64,000 nucleotides of DNA from Vibrio sp. 10N.261.45.E2 (GCF_002875705.1 NZ_MCZZ01000172.1:34043-98042); one strand, 5' to 3'. Counted from the stretch's first letter, positions 44,811 to 53,386 are shown. A program made the numbers and translations. The notes: a model not told the origin generated them from the sequence alone.

Positions 44811-46070
44811 ATGCCATCTATCGTTGTTGTAGGCGCAAACTGGGGTGACGAAGGCAAAGGCCGCATCGTCGATTTTTTAGCAGACCAAGCTTCTGCTAGC
44901 ATTCGTTTTCAAGGCGGAAACAATGCAGGTCATACTGTGGTAAATGACTTTGGTACATTCAAACTACACCAGCTACCTAGTGGTATTTTTAATCCTGATT
45001 GTACAGCGGTTCTTGGCCCTGGCATGGTGATCAGCCCTGCTGCGCTAACTCAAGAAATTGCAGAAGTACAAGCGGCTGGCATCAAAGTGAAAATGGCAAT
45101 TTCAGACCGTGCCACTCTATGCCTACCTTTACACGCCCTTGAAGATACGCTTGAAGAAGAACGTTTAGGTGATGGCGCTTACGGTTCAACACGTCAAGGT
45201 ATTGCACCAGCATACGGCGATCGCGTGATGAAGAAAGGCATTCTTGTTGGTTGGTTGAATCAACCTGAGATTTTAGAGCAGCGTATTCAATTCTTACTTG
45301 ATTGGAAGATGCCTCAGCTTAAAGCGCTATATCCTCAATGTGACTTCTCTCAGACTGCTTCTGAAATGACAGAATGGCTACTAAAAGTAACGAAAGAATG
45401 GCGCCCGTTCATTTGCAACGTGACAGAACCGCTTAAAGCACTGCAATCGCAAGACGCAAACTTACTGTTTGAAGCTCAACTCGGTGCAGGTCGTGACTTG
45501 GTTTACGGTGAATACCCTTGGACGACATCTTCGAATGTAACTGCAGCTTATGCAGGCATTGGTAGCGGTTTACCTGCCCTTCGCCCTGAGCGCGTTATCG
45601 CTGTTGCTAAATCGTTCAGCTCGTCTGTTGGTACTGGCACGCTTGTAACTGCAATGGAAGAGCAAGACAGCTTCCGCGAAAGCTCTAACGAGTATGGTGC
45701 AACCACAGGTCGCCCACGTGATATGGGTTACTTTGATGCAGTAGCAACTCGTAACGGTGTTGACCTGCAAGCTGCAACAGAAATCGCATTAACTAAGATC
45801 GATTGCCTGTCTGGTTTATCTGAACTTAAGATCTGTACCGCTTACTCTGGTGAACACACTGAGAACCCGATTTGGCCACAAACGGCTGAGCTAAAACCTG
45901 TATATGAAGATATGGCTGGCTGGGATGAAGACATCACAGGTTGCCGCACGTTTGAAAGCCTTCCTCAAGCAGCACAAGATTACGTGACTCGTATCGAAGA
46001 ACTGATAGGTGTGCCAATCGTAATGGTATCGGTAGGCCCAGAGCGCGAACAAATGATCATTAGAGCTTAG
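44811..46070 (+). CDS. purA: Adenylosuccinate synthase, divergent form
   Basis: A 419-residue enzyme joining IMP and aspartate with GTP on the way to AMP. The catalytic residues are in place: D13 in NWGDEGKG and H41 in NNAGHT. Other parts (YGSTRQGIAPAYGDR, VGTGTLVTAMEE, TGRPRDMGYFDAV, ELK...PVYEDMAGWDED) are those of PurA. It is shorter than the usual enterobacterial or Vibrio PurA (430-438) and the P-loop and QGG segments differ from them (GRIVDFLADQ, QGGNNAGHT rather than QGGHNAGHT). So it is probably a second PurA rather than the housekeeping one. An AGGAG site precedes it; the gene is alone. Confidence 0.9.
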   Translation: MPSIVVVGANWGDEGKGRIVDFLADQASASIRFQGGNNAGHTVVNDFGTFKLHQLPSGIFNPDCTAVLGPGMVISPAALTQEIAEVQAAGIKVKMAISDRATLCLPLHALEDTLEEERLGDGAYGSTRQGIAPAYGDRVMKKGILVGWLNQPEILEQRIQFLLDWKMPQLKALYPQCDFSQTASEMTEWLLKVTKEWRPFICNVTEPLKALQSQDANLLFEAQLGAGRDLVYGEYPWTTSSNVTAAYAGIGSGLPALRPERVIAVAKSFSSSVGTGTLVTAMEEQDSFRESSNEYGATTGRPRDMGYFDAVATRNGVDLQAATEIALTKIDCLSGLSELKICTAYSGEHTENPIWPQTAELKPVYEDMAGWDEDITGCRTFESLPQAAQDYVTRIEELIGVPIVMVSVGPEREQMIIRA

Positions 46071-46082
46071 AGCTCAGTTCAA

Positions 46083-46118
46083 GTATTTCAGCTAAAATGA
46101 TTGTTTTAGCTGAAATAC
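46083..46118 (+). other. Perfect 15-bp hairpin after purA
   Basis: GTATTTCAGCTAAAA and its exact complement enclose a 6-nt loop TGATTG, 12 bp after the purA stop and 12 bp before a standard terminator. Such a stem may protect the 3' end of the message or mark an old insertion. Confidence 0.75.
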
Positions 46119-46130
46119 GACAGACACAAA

Positions 46131-46153
46131 AAAGCCCACGCTAGGTGGGCTTT
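46131..46153. terminator. Bidirectional terminator between purA and the tRNA genes
   Basis: A 9-bp stem (AAAGCCCAC and complement) with loop GCTAG. On the minus strand it is followed by a run of seven T, ending the tRNA transcript; on the plus strand by TTTCTG. Confidence 0.9.
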
Positions 46154-46177
46154 CTGCTTGTTCATAAAGAACGAATT

Positions 46178-46253
46178 TGGTGCCGCTACTGGACTCGAAC
46201 CAGTGACACCTTGCATGTCATGCAAGTACTCTAACCAACTGAGCTAAGCGGGC
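46178..46253 (-). tRNA. tRNA-Val (GAC), acceptor stem imperfect
   Basis: A 76-nt cloverleaf with encoded CCA. D arm GCTC...GAGT, anticodon arm CTTGC ATGACAT GCAAG (GAC at 34-36), T arm ACTGG TTCGAGT CCAGT. The 5' acceptor strand is GCCCGCT but the 3' strand is AGCGGC, one base short, so C2 or C3 is bulged. The neighbouring tRNA-Val has 77 nt and a full stem. It may be a damaged or weakly active copy. Confidence 0.7.
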
Positions 46254-46323
46254 GATGTTCTAATTTCTTATTACTACCATTGTGACAAACTCAATAGTTA
46301 TGCAATAAAAACTGAATAAGGAA

Positions 46324-46400
46324 TGGTGCGTCCGAGTGAACTCGAATCACCGACCCCCGCCATGTCAAGGCGGTACTCTAACCAACTGAGCTACGGACGC
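46324..46400 (-). tRNA. tRNA-Val (GAC)
   Basis: A 77-nt cloverleaf with encoded CCA. Acceptor GCGTCCG/CGGACGC is fully paired, anticodon arm CCGCC TTGACAT GGCGG gives anticodon GAC, T arm GGTGA TTCGAGT TCACT. It is 70 bp upstream of the second tRNA and probably transcribed with it. Confidence 0.95.
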
Positions 46401-46568
46401 ATTCCTTTAGAACGAGGAAGATATTAACGACTGATTTATTGTGGTGCAAGTAGAAATTACACTTGAATCAACCGTTTGCTCTTATTCCCATCAATACGTT
46501 GAATTTTTAGACGTCGAACATCAATAAAGTTGAGTTACATCACACTCGAAGATGTGCCCTACTTTGCG

Positions 46569-47231
46569 TTATTCCTCATCCACATCGAATACAACGTTGT
46601 AGTTTTCGGTATAGGTACAGTTTGGCTGACGGCTACACGTAAAGAAACGTCGGCCTTTATAGTCGCCTTGGCTTGCCAGTTTGATGATCATTGGGCTGCC
46701 ACATTTCTTACAGAATCGAACTTCTTTGGATGGCTCGATCAAATCGATGTGTGCTGCCAGTAACCTCTTCAAACGACTCACTTGATAGCTGTGTTTAATA
46801 GATGCACCAATCAGCGGCAAGCCAGCCGATTTACAAACATGAATCAGAAGCTTCTCGCGGTCGACTTTCCCTTTATTAAGCTCTTTGCCGTTATCAAGTT
46901 CGATGATAACTCGAGGTTCTAGCGTTCGCGGATCACAAACAACAAAATCAAAATAACTACGTGAAATCTTATTGTTGGCGATAAACCAATTCTTTTTGTT
47001 GTTGGCTTTAGCGGGAACAAGAACGTTCGACATGCTGACTTTGGCAAACACTTCACCGTGGTTACCCACTGCGGATTTAAGCGCGTTATAAAATGTAGCC
47101 TGTTGCGCCGACATCAACGCCCCTTTCTTCTGATAAGCATGGTCTTTGGTGTCATCGTGTTTCACCACATACTTTTGAATAAAGTAAAAGAACACAACCA
47201 GAACAATTACAACGATAAAGATATTAGTCAT
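46569..47231 (-). CDS. DUF2726 protein with membrane anchor and zinc ribbon
   Basis: A 220-residue protein. An N-terminal membrane segment (NIFIVVIVLVVFFYFI) is followed by the DUF2726 domain, about 40-150, with YFDFVVCD and VIIELDNGKELNKGKV..REK. That core resembles restriction-like nuclease folds (D...ELD). The C-terminus has a four-cysteine ribbon CKKCG...FFTCSRQPNC, like the zinc repeats of topoisomerase I. It might act on nucleic acid near the membrane, but no activity is known. ATG 47231 gives the clean anchor. Confidence 0.8.
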   Translation of the reverse strand: MTNIFIVVIVLVVFFYFIQKYVVKHDDTKDHAYQKKGALMSAQQATFYNALKSAVGNHGEVFAKVSMSNVLVPAKANNKKNWFIANNKISRSYFDFVVCDPRTLEPRVIIELDNGKELNKGKVDREKLLIHVCKSAGLPLIGASIKHSYQVSRLKRLLAAHIDLIEPSKEVRFCKKCGSPMIIKLASQGDYKGRRFFTCSRQPNCTYTENYNVVFDVDEE

Positions 47232-47339
47232 TTTCCAACACAATCAAGTCTGTATAGGGATTAGAGAGTGGCTAGCGTATGTAGAAAAGCATCACCTGGC
47301 AAGCAAAAGAGCGAGAGTTACCAACCAGAATCACGACCT

Positions 47340-47356
47340 TTGAGCACCGTGCTCAA
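47340..47356. promoter_or_regulatory. 17-bp perfect palindrome, possible operator
   Basis: TTGAGCACCGTGCTCAA lies between the DUF2726 gene and the 61-residue protein gene, about 150 bp upstream of the latter. The loop is too small for an RNA hairpin at full length, so a protein site is more likely. No owner can be named. Confidence 0.35.
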
Positions 47357-47503
47357 CGAGAAGCCGCTCCTTCGCTAGACACACCTCTCCTATTTTGATG
47401 TTCAAATCATCAATTACACTCTAGATTGATTTAGATCAATTTACCTGAATTTGTGATCAACTAGTCTGAAAAACGTTAGGCAAATGTTAATAAGGAAATT
47501 GAT

Positions 47504-47689
47504 ATGGAACTTAAACAAGACCCAAGATGTTATACCGATGTGTGTGTAGATGGTAAATGGTTCCACTATGACCATTGCGGAACTCAAGCCTATATGTTAA
47601 AAGGCGGCGCTTCAGCGGTGATTGAATTAACGAGTGAACCGGCAACAGAAGGCGAATTGGTTGAAATGCTTCAAGGTGTCGCTAAGTAA
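47504..47689 (+). CDS. Small protein, 61 residues
   Basis: A short gene with AAGGAAATT before ATG. The product begins MELKQDPRCYTDVCVDGKW and has three cysteines and several aromatic residues in the first half, then AYMLKGGASAVIELTSEPAT. No signal peptide. It looks like a conserved small cytoplasmic protein of Vibrio, but I recognise no family. It is read alone; a long inverted repeat follows. Confidence 0.65.
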   Translation: MELKQDPRCYTDVCVDGKWFHYDHCGTQAYMLKGGASAVIELTSEPATEGELVEMLQGVAK

Positions 47690-47716
47690 TTCACCAAGCC
47701 AAATCAATATATGAAT

Positions 47717-47772
47717 TAAGCGAATAAGAGTAGATAGCTGTATTAGTTGAGACAGGCACTCTTATTCGCTTA
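47717..47772. terminator. Long inverted repeat between converging genes
   Basis: A perfect 15-bp stem (TAAGCGAATAAGAGT and complement) with a 26-nt loop between the 61-residue protein gene and the TPR-GGDEF gene. No clear U-tract follows on either strand, so it may end transcripts only weakly. Confidence 0.5.
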
Positions 47773-47824
47773 GTTATTGGAGTTCAGATTTGATTGATTA
47801 AAGGGAGCTACTAAACTTGGGCAT

Positions 47825-49783
47825 TCAAGCGATAACCACTTTATTACGCCCTGACTGCTTAGCTTGATACAAAGCATCATCTGCCGATTTCAAGTGCTTC
47901 TTGTAGGTACGGCTATTTAATTCTTGGTCCGTTAGTCGAGTCGTCGCACCGATTGATGTGGTTAATTCCAGGCGGCCAGAATGTGTTTCAATTGGCCGGT
48001 CTGCGATTGCTTGTCTTATCAACTCAAGTTCTTTATCTGGATCTTGATTTCCAGCTAACAACAAAACAAACTCTTCCCCGCCCCACCTTGCTACTACATC
48101 GTTCGATGATGAGATTTGCTCTAAACGCTTAGCGACCTCAACCAGCACTTGATCACCAATATCATGTCCATAGGTGTCATTGACTTGTTTGAAGCAGTCT
48201 AAATCTAGAATAGCGAGCGTATACCCGAACGACGACAAATGAGGTGACATTGGCTGAGTTAACAATTGTTCCAAGTAGCGCCTATTGTATAAACTCGTCA
48301 GTTCGCATCTTGTTGATTGCTTGAGTAACTCTTGATTGGTCTTTTGAATTGAGCGCAATCGAATCAAAAGTAACGCAGCGCTGAACATCACCATGGTGCC
48401 CAGTGCGACAACAATTCGATTCCGTAATTGCTGTTTATCTAATGTCAGCTCACCAAGCTCTTTTTCTGCGTTAAGCAGTTCATTTTCTTGAGCCAATGAT
48501 GCCGTAGCGAAATCTTGCTCGAGTAAAAAGATATCGCTCTGGCGCTTATCAAACAACAGCGCTTTATTACCCTTATAATAAAGCTTGAAATAACGAAGTG
48601 CGTTCTCGCTGTCGCCTCTAGAGTCATAGTACTCTCCAAGTGTTCTTAAACCGAGAACCTTCCAACTGCGGGTACCGACAACATCGAACATTGCCGATGA
48701 TCGTTTAAGATCAGCAAAAACAAAATTATCTCGGTTCAACCCGATATTTGCCAATGCTCTATTTAAGTAACACTGACCCTGTTGAAGTGTGTATTTTTCC
48801 ACACCCGGATATTTAAGACATAGGTTTGCGACTTGCCTTGCTGACTCAAAATTCTCTTCAGCCAACAGCACATCACTCTCTGCTTTTAACAGGATGATTT
48901 TGTAGCGCTCATTTACATTATCGCCATTGAGCTTAGCTGCACTTTGATACGCCTCTCGACCTTTAGCAATGTTACCGCTGCGCAGATAAGCAAAAGACTC
49001 ATTCACATACAGCACACCAATGGTTGACGCTTCGAGCAACCCGCTCTTGTAATAGAGCTTTTTGGCCTTCTTAATCAGCTTGAGCGCTTTAGGCCAGTCT
49101 TCCAAATAAATATAAAGCAGTGCCATGTTTGACACTAACTTGCTGTTATAAATGTGGTGTGGGTACTTCTTACCGAGGTCTAAGCCTTTATGGAAAAAAT
49201 ATTGAGCCTCAGGAAAGTCATTGCGGATATTGTTGATGACACCAGCCGTGTTATAGGCCTTAATCAACAACTCTTCATAGTGGAGTGATTCAGCGATATC
49301 GATCGCCGCCCTGATTTGGATTTCAGACTCAGCTAGCTCACCCTTACTGATATGTTCAATTGCCAATTCAACTAAAGATTGAGCCTTTAGCCACGCCATG
49401 TGCTCTTGCTGTGCGAGTGCTTTAATCTGTCTAACGTATTCGGAAACCGCTTCGGTATCCAACTTGTGTTGTGCGAGGTTCGACAAAATCATCAACTCGT
49501 AAGCACGATAGATGGCTTTATCTTGGTCTGGGAACTTGGCTTGGAGAGCGTCGAGTTGTTGAGAGGCTAAATTAGGATCACCACGGGATACCTCGAGAAT
49601 ATTAATCAACGCAGATCCATATTGAGAGAGTAATAACTCTTTCTCAGGGCTGTAAACACTCGGGTTTTCAGGGCGAATATGCTTTAAATCGTCGTCGTAA
49701 GTTGGATAGAGCAAATACAGGCCTAGTACAACACTCATCAACACTACTAAAAGGAATGAACCTAACACATTGTTTCTATTCAT
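47825..49783 (-). CDS. TPR-GGDEF diguanylate cyclase, periplasmic sensor
   Basis: A 652-residue inner-membrane enzyme. An N-terminal anchor (VLGSFLLVVLMSVVLGLYLL) leads to a periplasmic part of about 420 residues made of tetratricopeptide-like helices (for example YNTAGVINNIRNDFPEAQYF and LRTLGEYYDSRGDSENALRYF). A coiled segment and a second membrane segment at about 457-477 follow. The GGDEF domain starts CELTSLYNRRYLE and has WGGEEF near 567-572, so it is active in form. It should make cyclic di-GMP in response to a periplasmic cue. Confidence 0.92.
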   Translation of the reverse strand: MNRNNVLGSFLLVVLMSVVLGLYLLYPTYDDDLKHIRPENPSVYSPEKELLLSQYGSALINILEVSRGDPNLASQQLDALQAKFPDQDKAIYRAYELMILSNLAQHKLDTEAVSEYVRQIKALAQQEHMAWLKAQSLVELAIEHISKGELAESEIQIRAAIDIAESLHYEELLIKAYNTAGVINNIRNDFPEAQYFFHKGLDLGKKYPHHIYNSKLVSNMALLYIYLEDWPKALKLIKKAKKLYYKSGLLEASTIGVLYVNESFAYLRSGNIAKGREAYQSAAKLNGDNVNERYKIILLKAESDVLLAEENFESARQVANLCLKYPGVEKYTLQQGQCYLNRALANIGLNRDNFVFADLKRSSAMFDVVGTRSWKVLGLRTLGEYYDSRGDSENALRYFKLYYKGNKALLFDKRQSDIFLLEQDFATASLAQENELLNAEKELGELTLDKQQLRNRIVVALGTMVMFSAALLLIRLRSIQKTNQELLKQSTRCELTSLYNRRYLEQLLTQPMSPHLSSFGYTLAILDLDCFKQVNDTYGHDIGDQVLVEVAKRLEQISSSNDVVARWGGEEFVLLLAGNQDPDKELELIRQAIADRPIETHSGRLELTTSIGATTRLTDQELNSRTYKKHLKSADDALYQAKQSGRNKVVIA

Positions 49784-50042
49784 TTATTAGTGCCATTATT
49801 GATTGTATTCCAATTTCATCGATGTTTTTTCAAAGCGGTTAAACATTATACCCGACAGATATACAGATTAAAATCCTGTACGCTGGTGGATCTGAGTAGG
49901 GTTTTTCTCATTAATTAGAATAATCAGGCAACTTTCTTGATTTAACTCAGACAATCATCTACCTCATTGGCGGTATAGTGATTTTCCTGTTCCTACGTCC
50001 GGGGCTCATTTAGAGCTCACGGAAGCATAATGAGAATTAACA

Positions 50043-51149
50043 ATGACCCAAATTAATGAGCAACGTCTTGTAGAACATTTCTGCGATCTAGTGAAAATTG
50101 ATAGTGAATCTCGTAACGAAAAAGCGATTGCTGAAGCTTTGGCTGAGCAACTCGGTGAACTGGGTTTTGAAGTTCACAAACTGGCAGTTCCTGAAGAAGT
50201 ATCTAACGGTTTCAACATCTACGCTCGTCTAGACGGCACGCTTCCAGGTAGCACAGTGTTCAGCTGCCACATGGATACAGTAACGCCAGGTATCGGCATT
50301 GAGCCAATCATCGAAGACGGCATCATCCGTTCAAAAGGCAACACGATTCTGGGTGGCGACGATAAGTCTGGTATTGCAGCTATCATGGAAGCGGTTCGCG
50401 TAATTAAGGCAGAAGGCCAAGAACACAAAACTATCGAGATTGCGTTTACCGTATTCGAAGAAGGCGGTCTATTCGGTTCTTTGAACTTTGATATGTCTTA
50501 CATCCAATCTGAGCACGCTATCGTTCTAGATACAGGCGGCCCGATTGGTACTATCGTAAATGCAGCGCCTGGTCAGCAAAAAATTGTTGCGAAGATCAAA
50601 GGTCGTCCTGCTCACGCTGGTTTAGCACCAGAAGAAGGCATCAGTGCAATTCAGGTGGCTGCAGACGCAATCACTAAGATGAACCTACTGCGTATCGATG
50701 AAGAAACAACAGCAAACGTTGGTATTGTTGAAGGCGGTCAAGCGACTAACATCGTAATGCCAGAGCTTAAAGTCGTAGCTGAAGCACGTTCTCTAAACGG
50801 TGAAAAGCTAACAGCTCAAGTCGAGCACATGATCTCTACATTCCAAGAGAGTGCAAAACAGTTTGGCGCTGAAGTAGAAATCGAATCTACTCGCGCTTAC
50901 GATGCATTCGTAATTGCAGACGATCACCCGCACATTCTTTCTATCAAGTCGGCGTTTGAGAAGCTTGGCGTAACAGCGAACACTAAACGCACTGGCGGCG
51001 GTAGCGATGCAAACAACTTCAACGCGAAAGGCTTGACAACAGTTAACCTTTCTACGGGTATGGCGAAAGTTCACACCACTGAAGAGTACATCGCAGTGAA
51101 AGACATGGTCGCTATCACTGAGTTTGTTGTGGCTTACGTAACGCAATAA
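50043..51149 (+). CDS. M20-family peptidase, PepT-like
   Basis: A 368-residue cytoplasmic zinc aminopeptidase of the peptidase T-like group. Metal ligands are in FSCHMDTV, GDDKSGIAA, TVFEEGG with the general base glutamate, and LDTGGP; the late histidine is in KVHTTEEYI. The dimerisation domain (KIKGRPAHAG to the ASLRSL-like EARSLN) lies in the middle. It removes N-terminal residues from small peptides. The classic PepT is longer (about 408), so this is the PepT-like paralogue group. It is read alone with a terminator after it. Confidence 0.9.
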   Translation: MTQINEQRLVEHFCDLVKIDSESRNEKAIAEALAEQLGELGFEVHKLAVPEEVSNGFNIYARLDGTLPGSTVFSCHMDTVTPGIGIEPIIEDGIIRSKGNTILGGDDKSGIAAIMEAVRVIKAEGQEHKTIEIAFTVFEEGGLFGSLNFDMSYIQSEHAIVLDTGGPIGTIVNAAPGQQKIVAKIKGRPAHAGLAPEEGISAIQVAADAITKMNLLRIDEETTANVGIVEGGQATNIVMPELKVVAEARSLNGEKLTAQVEHMISTFQESAKQFGAEVEIESTRAYDAFVIADDHPHILSIKSAFEKLGVTANTKRTGGGSDANNFNAKGLTTVNLSTGMAKVHTTEEYIAVKDMVAITEFVVAYVTQ

Positions 51150-51194
51150 TTTAGCGAGCGATTCGGGCGTTAACACTCCCCTCTTAGATACCAC

Positions 51195-51225
51195 AAAGCC
51201 GAGCATCATTGAGATTCTCGGCTTT
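51195..51225. terminator. Terminator between the peptidase and DUF3859 genes
   Basis: A 9-bp stem (AAAGCCGAG and complement) with a 13-nt loop, followed on the plus strand by a run of T. The two genes converge. Confidence 0.9.
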
Positions 51226-51255
51226 TTTTGTTTAGGTGAGTATAGAAGGTCGAAT

Positions 51256-51678
51256 CTAAAAACCCCTGCGCTTCCAGAACTGTCCTTCGTCTTTTGCTAC
51301 TAGGTCGAATGTCTTGTCCGCAATGATGCTGCCTTTTAACTCGACCGTCATACGCCACTTACCTAACTTATTTGAGACAGGCGCCCAGATGGTATCGCCT
51401 AGGTAGAAATCCCAGTCGTTGTTACCGACATACTCTTCACCATCGAACGGTTCGAGCACTTCACCTTCGTCCGTAGTGATGTTCGGGTGATAAATGCAGT
51501 AACGGATCTTCTCACCTTTGGCTTTTTTGATATTTAGGATATAGCCAAATTCCACGTCAATTTCAGCATCAACCGTGGTGGTGAACTCTTGGATTTTTGG
51601 AAGGTCTTTAGATTTGGAATCCCACGTTGAGTAAACCCCGTAAGAGGTCATGTCGACGATTGCCGATCGCTTTGCCAT
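51256..51678 (-). CDS. DUF3859 family protein
   Basis: A 140-residue beta-rich protein with the DUF3859 layout: an SYGVYSTWDSKSKD start, a long GYILNIKKAKGEKI strand, IYHPNIT, and a C-terminal GKWRMTVELKGSII strand pair. No signal peptide. The family has no known function. It follows the P-loop kinase gene by 85 bp on the same strand. Confidence 0.8.
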   Translation of the reverse strand: MAKRSAIVDMTSYGVYSTWDSKSKDLPKIQEFTTTVDAEIDVEFGYILNIKKAKGEKIRYCIYHPNITTDEGEVLEPFDGEEYVGNNDWDFYLGDTIWAPVSNKLGKWRMTVELKGSIIADKTFDLVAKDEGQFWKRRGF

Positions 51679-51763
51679 GTATATTACCTAATAATTCTCT
51701 ATTAACTATTTATCGTCTTAGTGTTTGACTCGTTCGCCAGTCATTAGTAGCAAAAAAGTTGGC

Positions 51764-52132
51764 CTATTCTTGCCAATCTTTCGCCATTCGTTTAATCACC
51801 GAAGGTTCAATGTCGTGAATAGTGCCATATTGCTCTCGGCAGACCTCAATGATCAGATTGGCTTTATATTTACGTGCAAGTTGGCGGTAAGCCTTCATTT
51901 CCCACTGCTTAATAAAGGTATTCGAAACAACCACATCAAGCCCTTGCTTTAAGCCGTTTTCAGCCGTGTTTTGACACCACTCATGTGCTTGTTGCAGTTG
52001 CCTAGGGTCAAAATGGTACTCACCTTGCTCATTCACGTAATACATATCCGCTTCGACGTGCAATGCATCGTAAGTTTTTGCTTTTGTTGACTTGCCTGAA
52101 CCTGGCAACCCTCGAATGAGTATTAACTTCAT
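51764..52132 (-). CDS. P-loop kinase-like AAA ATPase
   Basis: A 122-residue nucleotide-binding protein. Walker A is RGLPGSGKST at residues 6-15, and a DVVVSNTF strand fits the second motif of polynucleotide kinase-like proteins (NEDD4-binding protein 2 type). It probably moves a phosphate to a small molecule or nucleic acid; the substrate is unknown. It may share a transcript with the DUF3859 gene. Confidence 0.8.
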   Translation of the reverse strand: MKLILIRGLPGSGKSTKAKTYDALHVEADMYYVNEQGEYHFDPRQLQQAHEWCQNTAENGLKQGLDVVVSNTFIKQWEMKAYRQLARKYKANLIIEVCREQYGTIHDIEPSVIKRMAKDWQE

Positions 52133-52376
52133 CTGTCACTTTACAGGCTTATTCGAAAACGTAAGTTTATCTTAAATGCTAAACCGTTGCTCTGATAACT
52201 GCTTCGCTCCACATAGAAGAACCAAACACTTACCTCTTACCCCCTTTTGCCCAGTTAGTCTTGAAACACAATGAGAACCTCTTTGAACCATCGAGGATGG
52301 CTTCTGATAGAAAACCCAAATAATTTACATCTATCCATTTTGCGTATCGACAAGCGTATCAAACTACTATAGATTT

Positions 52377-52400
52377 AGATGTATAGACGTCTACATATCT
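52377..52400 (+). promoter_or_regulatory. Tandem met boxes (MetJ operator)
   Basis: Three adjoining 8-bp boxes: AGATGTAT (6/8), AGACGTCT (8/8 to the MetJ consensus) and ACATATCT (5/8), directly before the metA ribosome binding site. MetJ with S-adenosylmethionine would bind in tandem and repress metA. Confidence 0.88.
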
Positions 52401-52417
52401 AGCTTAGGGAGAAAGCT

Positions 52418-53359
52418 GTGCCTATTCGCATTCCAGACCAATTGCCAGCATCCGATGTTCTTCGCCAAGAAAACATCTTCGTTATGCCATTATCAAGAGC
52501 ATCGACACAGGAAATTCGTCCACTTCGAGTCTTGATCCTCAACCTAATGCCAAAGAAGATTGAAACTGAAACTCAATTTTTACGCCTACTATCGAACAGC
52601 CCGTTGCAAGTGGATGTAGAGCTGCTGCGCATTGATGACCGACCAAGTAAAAACACACCGACTGAACACTTAGATAACTTCTACCGCCAATTCGAAATGG
52701 TCAAAGGAAGAAACTTTGATGGATTGATCATCACTGGCGCGCCGCTTGGCTTGGTTCAATTTGAAGATGTGATCTACTGGGATCACCTGAAAACCATCAT
52801 GGAATGGGCAAACAAGCACGTGACCTCAACCTTATACGTGTGTTGGGCGGCTCAGGCGGGTTTGAAGTTACTGTATGATTTGCCAAAGCGCACTCGTAAA
52901 GAGAAACTTTCTGGTGTTTATAACCACGAGATACATAACCCATACCACCCAATTTTACGTGGTTTCGACGATACATTCTTGGCTCCGCACTCTCGCTATG
53001 CTGATTTTTCTCAAGAGTACTTAGCTGAGCACACAGACCTCGATGTTCTTGCGACTTCTGATATTGCGGGCGTATATCTAGCGGCAACTAAAGACAAACG
53101 AAACGTCTTTGTAACGGGTCACCCTGAATACGACTCTCATACACTGCATAATGAATACATCCGTGATTTAGGTGAAGGCATGGAGCCTGTTATCCCAATC
53201 AACTACTACCCGAACAACAATCCAGACAATAAACCTGTTGCAAGCTGGCGTAGCCACGGACACTTGTTGTTCTCAAACTGGCTAAACTACTGCGTTTACC
53301 AACAAACGCCTTACGATTTGGATCACTTCAGCGAAGACAACTTTACCAAAGACGATTAA
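52418..53359 (+). CDS. metA: Homoserine O-succinyltransferase MetA
   Basis: A 313-residue cytoplasmic enzyme that acylates homoserine at the start of methionine synthesis. The nucleophile is C142 in YVCWAAQAG; the triad partners are in GHPEYD (H and E). PIRIPDQLPA, NLMPKKIETE and TGAPLGLVQFEDV are family blocks. It uses an acyl-CoA; succinyl rather than acetyl is the default for gammaproteobacterial MetA, but a few residues decide this and I did not resolve them. A purine-rich GGGAGAAAG stands before GTG/ATG, here read as GTG at 52418. MetJ boxes precede it. Confidence 0.94.
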   Translation: MPIRIPDQLPASDVLRQENIFVMPLSRASTQEIRPLRVLILNLMPKKIETETQFLRLLSNSPLQVDVELLRIDDRPSKNTPTEHLDNFYRQFEMVKGRNFDGLIITGAPLGLVQFEDVIYWDHLKTIMEWANKHVTSTLYVCWAAQAGLKLLYDLPKRTRKEKLSGVYNHEIHNPYHPILRGFDDTFLAPHSRYADFSQEYLAEHTDLDVLATSDIAGVYLAATKDKRNVFVTGHPEYDSHTLHNEYIRDLGEGMEPVIPINYYPNNNPDNKPVASWRSHGHLLFSNWLNYCVYQQTPYDLDHFSEDNFTKDD

Positions 53360-53386
53360 GTTCTTTCTTCCGATTCACAAACAGAC

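Noticed and set aside
49998..50026. Possible small hairpin in the leader of the PepT-like gene (TCCG...CGGA)
   Set aside because: Only four outer pairs and a few inner ones; too weak to call a riboswitch or attenuator.
50808..51209. 133-codon frame antisense to the PepT-like gene
   Set aside because: Covers the conserved C-terminal half of the peptidase and runs into its terminator.
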